Counted from the first letter of the stretch, positions 52,369-60,594 are shown. The stretch: 64,000 bases of DNA from an uncultured Fodinibius sp. (GCA_913056235.1 CAJXMW010000001.1:434001-498000); one strand, 5' to 3'. Notes: generated by a model not told the origin, from the letters alone. Numbers and translations: made by a program.

Positions 52369-53121
52369 ATGAGTAATAATGAGTCACTAAAAGGTATGAC
52401 ACCCGACGCTACAATAGGAGAAATCGTAAGTGTTGAAAAAAACGCTGGAGCATTGCTTTCCTCTATTGGCTTGTCCCATGAAAGTCACAAAGCCAAAACC
52501 CTGCGATCAGTATGCCAGCAAAAGCAATGGAGCGAAGTGGAAGTCATGAAATGGCTCAAGAAGAATCAAGAGAATAATGGCGTACAAAAAAGTATAAAGA
52601 ATGAGGAAAAACTGCCTGACCTGGGAGATAACTTACTGAAGTGGTGCGAGTACCTAGAACAAGATTTTCTGACAAAAAATACTGAGCTACTGGATGACAT
52701 TAACCGTGATTTCCCACGCGTCCACAAAATACATGGTAATCAATACGAGTGGCTTAAAAATATGCAGTGGTACCTTGACAAACTGGAAGAGAAGTTAAAC
52801 TACTACTTTTATTTCCAGCGTAACAAGCTATTTCCTCTTCTTAATGAATTGGAGGATTCAAAGAAGAAGGTTTTACATGGGACTATAACAAAGATTAATA
52901 ATGGACTTAAAATTATTGAAGAAGACCAAAATAAAATTTTAGATTTAATCGACACTACCGAAAAGAAAGGCCAAGGATTAGAAAACCCGGAAGGTGCATG
53001 TTCGACGCTCCGTATTCTTAATTACAATGTTAAAACATTATTTTCTTCGTTGAGAAAACAGATAGAACTTGAACGGCAACACATTATCCCACTGGTAAAA
53101 CAAAAATTAGCATCGGGATAG
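52369..53121 (+). CDS. RIC-like hemerythrin-fold protein lacking key residues
   Basis: 250 residues. The N-terminal ~60 residues resemble the DUF542 domain of RIC, but the CC motif is missing (GLSHESHKAKTLRS aligns with DFCCGGDRT). The C-terminal half is all-helical like the hemerythrin domain but shows few His/Glu ligand pairs. It is divergent from fdxA. It may be a regulator or inactivated paralogue of the full-length RIC encoded at 44633. The assignment rests on pattern and neighbours. Confidence 0.55.
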   Translation: MSNNESLKGMTPDATIGEIVSVEKNAGALLSSIGLSHESHKAKTLRSVCQQKQWSEVEVMKWLKKNQENNGVQKSIKNEEKLPDLGDNLLKWCEYLEQDFLTKNTELLDDINRDFPRVHKIHGNQYEWLKNMQWYLDKLEEKLNYYFYFQRNKLFPLLNELEDSKKKVLHGTITKINNGLKIIEEDQNKILDLIDTTEKKGQGLENPEGACSTLRILNYNVKTLFSSLRKQIELERQHIIPLVKQKLASG

Positions 53122-53150
53122 TCTGACCATTTATACTAAATCCTATCATT

Positions 53151-53777
53151 ATGTTCACAGGATCAAAAAAACAACTGCTTGAGCTTATTAAGAGAAAAGG
53201 GACCATCTCGATTGACGAGGCGGTTGAAAATACCGATTTAGCGAAGACAACCCTTCGCGAACATTTTCTGCAATTAGAACGAGATGGATATATCCAACGC
53301 GATTATGTACGCTCCGGACCGGGACGGCCAAGCCTTGAATACCAACTGACCCAAAAAGGAAACAACCTATTCCCTTCCTATGAGTCAGCCCTCATAAAGG
53401 AATTACTTAATTTTCTAAAATCAAAAGATGATGAAGAAACGATAAAAGAGTTTTTCAAATCTTTTTGGGAAGATCGAGTTGAAAAAGCCCGACACCGCAT
53501 GGATCAATCCTCAGAAACAGACTTTGAGACCCGGATTGAATCGTTAACGCACATGTTAGAAGAAGAAGGATTCATGCCTGAATTTAACATAGACAAAGAA
53601 AATGATACGCTTTCCATCAAAGAATGCAACTGCCCATTCAGCGAAGTTGTAAAAGAAACCCAACTCCCTTGCGAGCTAGAAGCTATGTTTTTTAAAGAAT
53701 TGTTCAATGAAGATGCTGAACGCACCAGCCATATCGCGGAAGGAGATTTTTCATGCACGTATGATATACCAATATAG
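53151..53777 (+). CDS. SufR-like Fe-S-sensing transcriptional regulator
   Basis: 208 residues: an N-terminal winged helix (AVENTDLAKTTLREHFLQLERDGYI, shortened) of DeoR/ArsR type and a C-terminal domain with ECNCPF, a further Cys (PCELEAMFF) and FSCTYDI, the Cys pattern of SufR/COG2345 regulators that bind an Fe-S cluster. It would report on Fe-S status and control the neighbouring operons. It follows the RIC-like gene by 29 bases. Confidence 0.82.
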   Translation: MFTGSKKQLLELIKRKGTISIDEAVENTDLAKTTLREHFLQLERDGYIQRDYVRSGPGRPSLEYQLTQKGNNLFPSYESALIKELLNFLKSKDDEETIKEFFKSFWEDRVEKARHRMDQSSETDFETRIESLTHMLEEEGFMPEFNIDKENDTLSIKECNCPFSEVVKETQLPCELEAMFFKELFNEDAERTSHIAEGDFSCTYDIPI

Positions 53778-53878
53778 CCCATAATTAGTATTATAAGGAG
53801 AAAGTATGACCTCACCATTTATTTAAGATAAAATACTATTAAAACCTTAATAAGAGCGGTAATCATAAATAAATAATC

Positions 53879-55246
53879 ATGTTAGTACACGATCTGGCAG
53901 CATTTACCCGGAATACAACATTTAACAAGTTATCAGAACAGGCCGTGAAACAGCTTGAAATAAGGCTTCTCGATTCGCTGGGTACGGCCATTGGTGCGGT
54001 TGAAGGGCCACCGGTGAAGGCTATTCGAAAAATGCTCGATGACTTTGGTGGCTCGCAGCAGAGCACGCTCATCGGCGGTGGTAAAACAACACCCGATCGC
54101 GCAGCTCTCTATAATAGTGGGCTGGTTCGCTACCTCGATTTTAACGACAGCTACCTGGCCAAGGGCGAAACCTGTCACCCAAGCGATAATATTGGTTCTA
54201 TTCTTGCAGCTGGAGAAACCACTGATCTTAGTGGGAAAGACTTTTTAACAGCACTGGCGGTTGCTTACCAAGTGCAATGTCGACTCAGCGATGAAGCCCC
54301 AGTCCGCGATAAAGGGTTTGATCATACCACCCAGGGTTCCTACGCGGTAGCAGCGGGCGTTTCCAAAGCGCTGGAACTGGATGAAGGAAAAACAGCTAAT
54401 GCCATCGCCATTGCGGGAACAGCATTGAATGCCCTTCGTGTCACCCGAACCGGCGCCCTTTCCAATTGGAAAGGACTGGCCTATCCACATACCGCTTTTG
54501 GAGGAACGCACGCTGCTTTTCTTGCAAAGTACGGCATCACCGGTCCGCCCGCTGTTCTTGAAGGTAATAAAGGGTTTATGGATTCTATTGCGGGTGAGTT
54601 TTCTATTGACTGGGAAACCGAAAATCTTGAACGAGTCACCGATACGATTATCAAAAAGTATAACGCCGAGATTCATTCACAGTCCTCTATTGAAGGGATG
54701 ATTGAGCTGAAGCAGAAACACGGCTTTACTGCGGATGAAGTAGACAAGATAGAGATTGAAATCTTCGACGTCGCCTACCATATCATTGGCGGCGGTGAGG
54801 AAGGCGACAAAACGATTGTCCGTTCCAAAGAAGAAGCCGACCACAGCCTGCAATATATGGTTTCGGCGGCTCTGCTCGATGGACAAGTTATGCCTGAACA
54901 GTACAAAACAAGTCGGATTGAAGCGGATGATATTCAATCGTTGTTGCAAAAAGTCAAAGTTTCACCCAACCAAGAATACAGCGACCACTTTCCTGATGAA
55001 ATGCCAACTAAACTGACGGTACACCTTAAAAGCGGGAAAACACATTCCATCGAAAAACGTGATTATGAAGGCTTCCATACGCGTCCCATGAGCTGGGACA
55101 CCGTGATCCAAAAATTTGAGGGATTGGCTGAACCATTTACCACAAAAAAATTACGTCAACAGGTTATAGATACAGTGCAGAATTTTGAACAACACTCGGT
55201 TTTGAATCTGATGAAGCTATTAACAAAAGTAAAATTTGAACCTTAA
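53879..55246 (+). CDS. MmgE/PrpD-family dehydratase
   Basis: 455 residues of the PrpD/MmgE family: LLDSLGTAIGA near the N-terminus, LNDSYLAKGETCHPSDN with the DS-HPSDN segment, and a C-terminal domain with HCRPM-like TRPMSWDT. PrpD hydrates 2-methylcitrate; others act on related tricarboxylic substrates. Length is normal. It precedes the phosphosulfolactate synthase-like gene by 64 bases; the link between them is unexplained. Confidence 0.88.
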   Translation: MLVHDLAAFTRNTTFNKLSEQAVKQLEIRLLDSLGTAIGAVEGPPVKAIRKMLDDFGGSQQSTLIGGGKTTPDRAALYNSGLVRYLDFNDSYLAKGETCHPSDNIGSILAAGETTDLSGKDFLTALAVAYQVQCRLSDEAPVRDKGFDHTTQGSYAVAAGVSKALELDEGKTANAIAIAGTALNALRVTRTGALSNWKGLAYPHTAFGGTHAAFLAKYGITGPPAVLEGNKGFMDSIAGEFSIDWETENLERVTDTIIKKYNAEIHSQSSIEGMIELKQKHGFTADEVDKIEIEIFDVAYHIIGGGEEGDKTIVRSKEEADHSLQYMVSAALLDGQVMPEQYKTSRIEADDIQSLLQKVKVSPNQEYSDHFPDEMPTKLTVHLKSGKTHSIEKRDYEGFHTRPMSWDTVIQKFEGLAEPFTTKKLRQQVIDTVQNFEQHSVLNLMKLLTKVKFEP

Positions 55247-55310
55247 AGAATATTTGAATTGTGTGGATACGGCTCCCGTATCCCATCAAAAATAAATAAA
55301 GGTGGCTATT

Positions 55311-56135
55311 ATGGCCGAAGACAAAACATTCGATTTCCTCAACAAAAACGAACGACAATCAAAATCCCGAACCGCGGGCATAACTGAAATTCGCGGCCCC
55401 TACTATGCTGTAATGGGCAAGCGGTACCTGCAGGATATTATGGAGACCATGAGTGAACATGTTGATTCACTGAAGTTTTCCGGTGGATCCTTCTCGATCA
55501 TGCCCAAAGACAAAGTTACCGAACTTATTGACATCGCCCATGACCATGATGCACTGGTATCCACCGGTGGATTTATGGAGTACGTACTCACGCAGGGCAA
55601 GGATGCTGTCGACGAATACGTCGATACCTGCAAGGATTATGGCTTTGATATCATCGAACTATCGGCCGGATTTATCAGCTTGCCAACGGACGACTGGCTG
55701 CGTCTAATAGAAAAGGTTCAGAAAGCCGGATTAAAGGCCAAACCCGAAATTGGTATTCAGTTTGGTGCCGGCGGCGATACAGCTAAAGGAGAACTCGAAT
55801 CCGAAGGTACGCTGGATACCGGCTATGCCGTAAAACAGGCCAAGCGATTTGTGGAAGCCGGGGCCTATATGATCATGATTGAATCAGAAGGGATTACCGA
55901 AAATGCGAATCCTTGGAGAACGGACGTGCCCGCCGAATTTATCAATGAGATCGGCTTGGAAAAGCTGATGTTTGAAGCCGCAGACCCCGAAGTCTTTGCC
56001 TGGTACATCAAAAATTATGGTCCGGAAGTTAATCTGTTTGTTGATAATAGTCAGGTCGTACAACTGGAAACCCTTCGCCGGGGTATATGGGGTACCAAAA
56101 GCCTATGGGGACGCGTCCTGACCTATAAAAACTAA
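55311..56135 (+). CDS. Phosphosulfolactate synthase-like protein (ComA family)
   Basis: ATG at 55311 (MAEDKTF) follows an AAAGGTGG site by four bases and is preferred over GTG 55302. 274 residues form a TIM-barrel of the ComA family: VDSLKFSGGSF, FGFDIIELSAGFISLP, GAGGDTAKGELE and AGAYMIMIESEG. ComA joins sulfite and phosphoenolpyruvate in coenzyme M and sulfolactate synthesis; homologues in bacteria are annotated as phosphosulfolactate synthase. The co-location with PrpD suggests a metabolic cassette. Role here not tested. Confidence 0.82.
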   Translation: MAEDKTFDFLNKNERQSKSRTAGITEIRGPYYAVMGKRYLQDIMETMSEHVDSLKFSGGSFSIMPKDKVTELIDIAHDHDALVSTGGFMEYVLTQGKDAVDEYVDTCKDYGFDIIELSAGFISLPTDDWLRLIEKVQKAGLKAKPEIGIQFGAGGDTAKGELESEGTLDTGYAVKQAKRFVEAGAYMIMIESEGITENANPWRTDVPAEFINEIGLEKLMFEAADPEVFAWYIKNYGPEVNLFVDNSQVVQLETLRRGIWGTKSLWGRVLTYKN

Positions 56136-56250
56136 TCTATCTTCAAAATTGGCTTAATATTTCTGATGTAATAAGCCTATCCATGTGGAGCTGGTCAGGA
56201 TGATATCTGACCAGCTCATTTAATCTTTAACTTAAATACGTTTTAAAATT

Positions 56251-56592
56251 ATGAGTAACAATAATTCTGTTTTTCCACCCGCAACACCAACAATGTTACA
56301 AAAGCGGGCAGATCTTGCACCTGATCAGGTGGAAGCCTTTCGTAATTTCAGTAAGGCAGTTTTTAAGGAAGGAACTCTCGATGAAAAAACGAAGCAATTG
56401 ATTGCCGTGGCTTCGGCTCACATCACCCAGTGTCCCTATTGCATAAAAGGTCATACCAAGCAGGCCAAGAAAAAAGGTGCTACAAATAAGGAGATTATGG
56501 AAGCTATTTGAGTTGCTGCAGAAATGAGAGCCGGTGGTTCTTATGCCCATGCAGCTCTGGCAATCGATGAAATGGAAAACGATAACCAGTAG
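56251..56592 (+). pseudogene. AhpD-like carboxymuconolactone decarboxylase with in-frame TGA
   Basis: The frame encodes an AhpD-fold protein with the redox motif CPYCIKGH. After 86 codons it meets TGA (56509-56511), while the same frame continues with VAAEMRAGGSYAHAALAIDEM to a TAG at 56590-56592. In this family the residue at the TGA is normally Trp (EAIWVAAEMRAG), so TGG has become TGA. It is either a nonsense mutation removing the last ~27 residues, including part of the conserved helix, or a read-through event. Confidence 0.75.
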
Positions 56593-56610
56593 TAATACTT
56601 TGGATATCTC

Positions 56611-56799
56611 ATGTGCGACAAATTAAAGAATCTCTCTGCTAGTCAGTTAGAACACCTGATAAAAATATCAATTAATAAATATAATGGCGAAAACTATCTC
56701 TACACGGTTAAAGATCTCAACTCACCAAACGTAAACTCAACCGATGAGAAACTAACTTTTAAAGTGGAAATAAAATGTAATGAAGCTACAAGTCATTAA
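56611..56799 (+). CDS. Small hypothetical protein, 62 aa
   Basis: A short soluble protein starting 18 bases after the broken AhpD gene, with LSASQLEHLIKISINKYN and an acidic C-terminal half. No family and only a weak ribosome site, but the frame is long for chance and lies in an operon-like run. Confidence 0.35.
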   Translation: MCDKLKNLSASQLEHLIKISINKYNGENYLYTVKDLNSPNVNSTDEKLTFKVEIKCNEATSH

Positions 56800-56886
56800 G
56801 TCCGTATTTGTTTCCCCGATACAACATGGCTGCCGGACAATTAGTCAATAACAAGATTACTAATCAAACATATTTCGAAAATAGCT

Positions 56887-57645
56887 ATGAGCAATACAGC
56901 TGACACTACTCAAGAACTGGATGTACGCAATCTTATTCCCATTAAACGACATGAAAAGCTGTTGAAGCTTTTCAAGGAGCTACCTGTTGGTGAAAGTTTT
57001 GTCTTCATCAATGACCACGATCCCAAGCCTTTGTACTATGAGTTTCGGTCGATTTACGGAAATGTAGTCGGCTGGGAGTATTTGCAGCGTGGTGGACAAG
57101 AATGGAAAGTAAAAGTGACGCGAACCGAGGCCTCAAAGGGGCGCGAATTTGACGAGATTTCAACCCTGATGGATCTACGCGAAGCTGATAAAAAAGACTG
57201 GAAGCATATTGTTTTCCATCGCTATGGCATGATGATGAAAGGAGATACCATGGAACTGATTGCTGAAGATAGCCTCGAAGAAATTCAGAACATTTTTAGT
57301 AAAAAATTCACGAATGAATATAAGTGGGAAAATAAAAAGGAAAAGCCGGGTAAATATATCGCCCACATCACCAAAAAAGAAACTGGTGACGGTATTGCTG
57401 CAGATGATATAAGTGTTGTAAATAAGTTCGATGTCCGCCCACATCCTCCAGCCAAACGACACGATATGATCTTCGATGCTTTTGACGAGTTGGAACCCGG
57501 CGAAGCGTTCGTATTTACCAACGACCACGATCCCAAGCCCTTATACTACCAAATGGAAGCTGAAAGCGAGCAGCCATTTGAGTGGGAATATCTGCTGGCT
57601 ATGCCCAAGGAATGGAAAGTTAAAATTACAAAGAGGACCCAATAA
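56887..57645 (+). CDS. Three-repeat DUF2249 protein
   Basis: 252 residues containing three DUF2249 units. The first (about 8-85) and third (about 180-250) carry the intact NDHDPKPLYYE motif and a following W-rich strand; the second (about 90-165) keeps the overall spacing (HIVFHRYGMMMKGDTM) but has lost HDPKP. It is longer than the single-domain DUF2249 protein encoded at 51565 and is not overlapped by other genes. Role in NO or haem metabolism is a family inference. Confidence 0.85.
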   Translation: MSNTADTTQELDVRNLIPIKRHEKLLKLFKELPVGESFVFINDHDPKPLYYEFRSIYGNVVGWEYLQRGGQEWKVKVTRTEASKGREFDEISTLMDLREADKKDWKHIVFHRYGMMMKGDTMELIAEDSLEEIQNIFSKKFTNEYKWENKKEKPGKYIAHITKKETGDGIAADDISVVNKFDVRPHPPAKRHDMIFDAFDELEPGEAFVFTNDHDPKPLYYQMEAESEQPFEWEYLLAMPKEWKVKITKRTQ

Positions 57646-57653
57646 TCAATCCT

Positions 57654-58019
57654 TTGGATAAACAACCTATTGTAACTAAGCGAATCTACGAAAGTCCATC
57701 TAAAAATGACGGTTACCGTGTACTGGTGGACCGCCTCTGGCCCAGAGGCGTCTCCAAAAAAGATGTTCAGCTTGATAAATGGGCCAAAGAGATTGCCCCT
57801 TCTGATGAGCTACGCAAATGGTTCGATCATGATCCTGAAAAGTTTCATGAATTTAAAATATGTTATAAACAAGAACTAGAAGATCACAGCGATAAACTCA
57901 GTGAACTGATCAATAGATCATCCGAACAAAAAGTAACGCTTCTCTACGGTGCAAAAGATCAAGAACACAACCAGGCAGTGGTTTTAAAAGACGTGCTTAA
58001 AAATAAACGAGAAACCTAA
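57654..58019 (+). CDS. DUF488 family protein
   Basis: 121 residues starting at TTG 57654, eight bases after the previous stop. It has the DUF488 core DGYRVLVDRLWPRGVSK, WFDHDPEKFHEF and TLLYGAKDQEHNQAVVL. Members are small enzymes of uncertain activity, often near haem or nitrate genes. Not a frame artefact. Confidence 0.8.
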   Translation: MDKQPIVTKRIYESPSKNDGYRVLVDRLWPRGVSKKDVQLDKWAKEIAPSDELRKWFDHDPEKFHEFKICYKQELEDHSDKLSELINRSSEQKVTLLYGAKDQEHNQAVVLKDVLKNKRET

Positions 58020-58026
58020 TATTACT

Positions 58027-58743
58027 ATGAAGCTAAAAGATAAAACAGTCATTGTAACTGGTGCAAGTAGAGGCCTTGGAGAAGCATGTTCCAAAGCGCT
58101 TGTCCAAAAGGGGGCAAGAGTATTCGGTTTAGCAAGAAGTTTAAACAAGCTGAATAAAATTCAACATCAAATTTGAAAAGGCTTTACTCCAGTTCGGCTG
58201 GATATAACTAATGCAACTTCAATTCAGAATTGGGTCGACGAGACTTTTTCTAAAAAACATTTGCCCAATGTTCTTATCAACAATGCCGGAAGTGGTAATT
58301 TTGGGAAAGTTGATAAAATGCAGCAGAAGCAATGGCATAGAATGATTGATACCAATATCAACGGAGTTTTTGAATTGACGTCCCGAATTGTACCACTGAT
58401 GAAACGGGCACCCGCATGTTCACACATTATAAATATTGGCTCTATTTTAGGAACATTGGGTAACCCCAGAATGTCGGGCTACTGTACTACTAAATTTGCA
58501 GTCCGCGGCTTTAGCGAAGCTTTATTTAAAGAGCTCAGATATGATAATATCAAGGTTACCTGCATTAATCCAGGTTCTATTGAAACGAATTTCTTCGAAG
58601 ATACTGGAGTAACTCCTCATGAACACATGCTTAAACCGGAGGATATCGCGGACACAATTATTCATATTTTGGAAACACCGGCTAATATGTTGATTAATGA
58701 AATCACCATACGACCACTACAACCCAAATCACAGGAAGCGTAA
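58027..58743 (+). pseudogene. Short-chain dehydrogenase/reductase with in-frame TGA
   Basis: The frame starts at ATG 58027 with an SDR Rossmann motif (TGASRGLG) and continues after a TGA at 58174-58176 with LPNVLINNAGSGNFG, the Ser-Tyr-Lys catalytic set (IGSILG and YCTTKFA) and a proper C-terminus at 58743. All family elements are present in one frame, so only the TGA breaks it. The position is usually hydrophobic or Trp in relatives (before the xFTPVRLD strand). A nonsense mutation or UGA read-through; see the AhpD-like gene 1.5 kb upstream. Confidence 0.75.
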
Positions 58744-58924
58744 AACGCAGTTACTGAAATCCCCTACTAGTTAGACATTATTTTTAGTTATTCCAATGAA
58801 ATAGAAATTCCCATTGAACTTTCCTTCATCCAAGACATCACTGTCGGTCTGCAATAAAAAATTAGGAGAAATTTAAAAAGGAATAACTTGTTGTCAGAAC
58901 ACATCTCCAAAAATGGATTAGTTT

Positions 58925-59416
58925 TTATCCCCTTGTAATTCGAATGGCATAGTATAGAATTACCAATCCCAACACAAAATTGATACGGCCAATCCAAGCC
59001 GATATCTTTCTAAACCTTTTTGTTTTTGCCGCTTGTTCATCTTCATTCATTAACTGAGCAGCTTTAGGACCGGCATAAAAATCATGGATTCCACTTAAGA
59101 TGAGCACACCGGCAAACAAATGAAGCTTGATAAACAAATGCGATCCGAATTCACTATCCCAAAAAGAAGGGTTCAACAAACTTTTCAAGGGAATACCCCG
59201 GCCTACTAAGTTCGTCAGCCCTGTAACAAGCAATAACAGGAAAAGAATCCACGATATTCTACTGAACTTTTCCCCTATAATCATAAAATAAGTCCCTCGG
59301 TTTTGAACCACTAGTTTATTCCTTGAAGCCGGTACTATGACAGCAACGGTAAACATCATGCCCCCAATCCAAAAAATGGCAGATAGAATGTGGATATAAA
59401 CCGATATATAATACAT
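58925..59416 (-). CDS. CopD-like membrane protein
   Basis: 163 residues from MYYISVYIH (ATG at 59414-59416), avoiding overlap with the regulator gene. Four to five transmembrane segments with HILSAIFWIGGMMFTVAV, an N-terminal His in the membrane, KLHLFAGVLILSGIHDFYAG and a basic end; this resembles the CopD/DUF2269 type. It could bind haem or copper in the membrane. It lies 24 bases downstream of the Rrf2 regulator gene, in the same direction, so it may be regulated with it. Confidence 0.7.
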   Translation of the reverse strand: MYYISVYIHILSAIFWIGGMMFTVAVIVPASRNKLVVQNRGTYFMIIGEKFSRISWILFLLLLVTGLTNLVGRGIPLKSLLNPSFWDSEFGSHLFIKLHLFAGVLILSGIHDFYAGPKAAQLMNEDEQAAKTKRFRKISAWIGRINFVLGLVILYYAIRITRG

Positions 59417-59439
59417 GAAACTACTTCTTAGGATACCTG

Positions 59440-59904
59440 CTAATTTTCTTTTGGAAGCCAATCAAAACTGCCGTCTGCTGTAATACGTAAATTACCTTCC
59501 TTTCCTTTTCGTACCAGATCGGACAAGGTGGTGTCCTGTAGCATTTTTTTAATTTCATCCCTGGTATCAGCCCATTGTTCATGTAGAGGACAGGGTTTGG
59601 CCGTACCACATCCCGGCAATCCCAAAGCACATTCGGTAAGTAGATCCATCCCATCAATCGCGGCCACTATTTCAACCAATGTAACTTCATCTCCAGCCCT
59701 TTTAAGACGGACACCACCCGTGGGACCTTTTTGGGATTCCAAAAGGTCAACCCTTGTTAGTTCCTGTAATATCTTTGTTAAAAAGTGAGGAGAAATGTCC
59801 AAGTCATTACTTATCTGCTTGATAGAGATATATTTATTGTTTGAGCTGGATGCCAGATATAAAGCCGCACGCATACCATAAATACATGATTTTGATAAGA
59901 GCAT
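59440..59904 (-). CDS. Rrf2-family regulator (NsrR/IscR-like)
   Basis: 154 residues: winged helix SIKQISNDLDISPHFLTKILQELTRVDLL (shortened) and a cysteine set C-x6-C-x5-C in the segment ECALGLPGCGTAKPC, close to the cluster-binding cysteines of NsrR. NsrR senses NO through its [2Fe-2S] or [4Fe-4S] cluster. The neighbouring RIC, haemoglobin and NnrS genes support an NO sensor. A palindrome immediately upstream suggests autoregulation. Confidence 0.85.
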   Translation of the reverse strand: MLLSKSCIYGMRAALYLASSSNNKYISIKQISNDLDISPHFLTKILQELTRVDLLESQKGPTGGVRLKRAGDEVTLVEIVAAIDGMDLLTECALGLPGCGTAKPCPLHEQWADTRDEIKKMLQDTTLSDLVRKGKEGNLRITADGSFDWLPKEN

Positions 59905-59919
59905 AATACCACTGCATAT

Positions 59920-59939
59920 TTAAGACCATCTTGTCTTAA
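59920..59939. promoter_or_regulatory. Palindromic operator upstream of Rrf2 gene
   Basis: TTAAGAC-CATCTT-GTCTTAA, perfect 7-base arms, 15 bases upstream of the regulator start. Rrf2 proteins bind such dyads, so autoregulation is likely; the same motif was not seen elsewhere in the window. Confidence 0.6.
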
Positions 59940-60303
59940 TTATAAGAAAACTCATGGTTTTTCGCATTTATTCTCGACAATTTCTATTTTAATCAACTTT
60001 CACTATTCAAATTAACGACCTCAAAAGCTGACTGATAATCTTTGTGGTATTAATACTGATACATATTTTAGCTTATTCTGTTGATTTCAGTTATTTGTTG
60101 TCAATCAGTGGAAGATTATTTGGTCAACCACAGTAAGCGTGCCTTTCATATCCGCACTGTAATTTCTCATTTACATTACGTATCAGGAAGTGAATATCAC
60201 CCAATGAATAGTTTTCACAGGCTTCCTTATTGTTGTTACATATGATGTAACATGATATCCCAAAATAAAGCTTTATGAACCATAAAGCCATATATCAGTT
60301 TGG

Positions 60304-60345
60304 CTTCGGATCAGAAGGTTAGGGGTTCGAATCCTCTCGGGCGTA
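60304..60345 (+). pseudogene. Severed 3' half of tRNA-Arg
   Basis: Starts in the anticodon loop CTTCGGA and continues with stem TCAGA, variable region, T arm and acceptor CGGGCGT plus A. Its anticodon-stem half TCAGA requires a 5' partner TCTGA that occurs in none of the three complete copies, so this is the remnant of a different, original tRNA-Arg gene whose 5' half lies elsewhere. Confidence 0.8.
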
Positions 60346-60354
60346 CTTTCTTAT

Positions 60355-60388
60355 AAACCCATGACTCGCAATGAGTTATGGGTTTTTT
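60355..60388 (+). terminator. Terminator of the severed tRNA
   Basis: AAACCCAT...ACTC pairs with GAGT...ATGGGTTT, followed by six T, 10 bases after the tRNA fragment; unlike terminators B and C in sequence. Confidence 0.75.
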
Positions 60389-60428
60389 ATACTTGGGAAG
60401 GATCTAAATAATAATGCCTAAAACCATC

Positions 60429-60449
60429 TTGGGGTAACGTTGGGGTAAC
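60429..60449. repeat. GGGGTAAC direct-repeat pair, left
   Basis: TTGGGGTAAC twice, one base apart, 40 bases after the terminator. The same octamer recurs as a pair at 62741-62759. Short paired repeats like this can be arm-type integrase sites. Confidence 0.5.
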
Positions 60450-60594
60450 ACAATTTCGCTCTCAAAGTTAAATAATCTGTATATTAAACATATAAATGCT
60501 GTGCATTGAACGTCATTCAACCTTAATTCCGTTTTATTAGTTAGATCAGAATAAAAAGTTTTCTATTTACGGCAATAATTTATAATAATTGCAT

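Larger units (their letters stand above)
60165..60390. repeat. Module boundary repeat D with truncated tRNA-Arg 3' half
   Basis: Fourth boundary: the left part matches repeats B and C from about 60173, including palindrome TTACATATGATGTAA (60236-60250) and core (60300-60310). At the core the sequence switches directly into the 3' half of a tRNA-Arg (60304-60345) and then its own terminator; the leader and tRNA 5' half are absent. This is the junction expected where the last module meets the chromosomal target gene. The stretch 59905-60164 upstream holds only the operator, and nothing else is seen. Confidence 0.85.

Noticed and set aside
56509-58176. Selenocysteine at the TGA codons
   Set aside because: The TGA sites are not at redox-active Cys positions, no SECIS-like hairpin is visible just after them, and the family residue (AhpD) is Trp.
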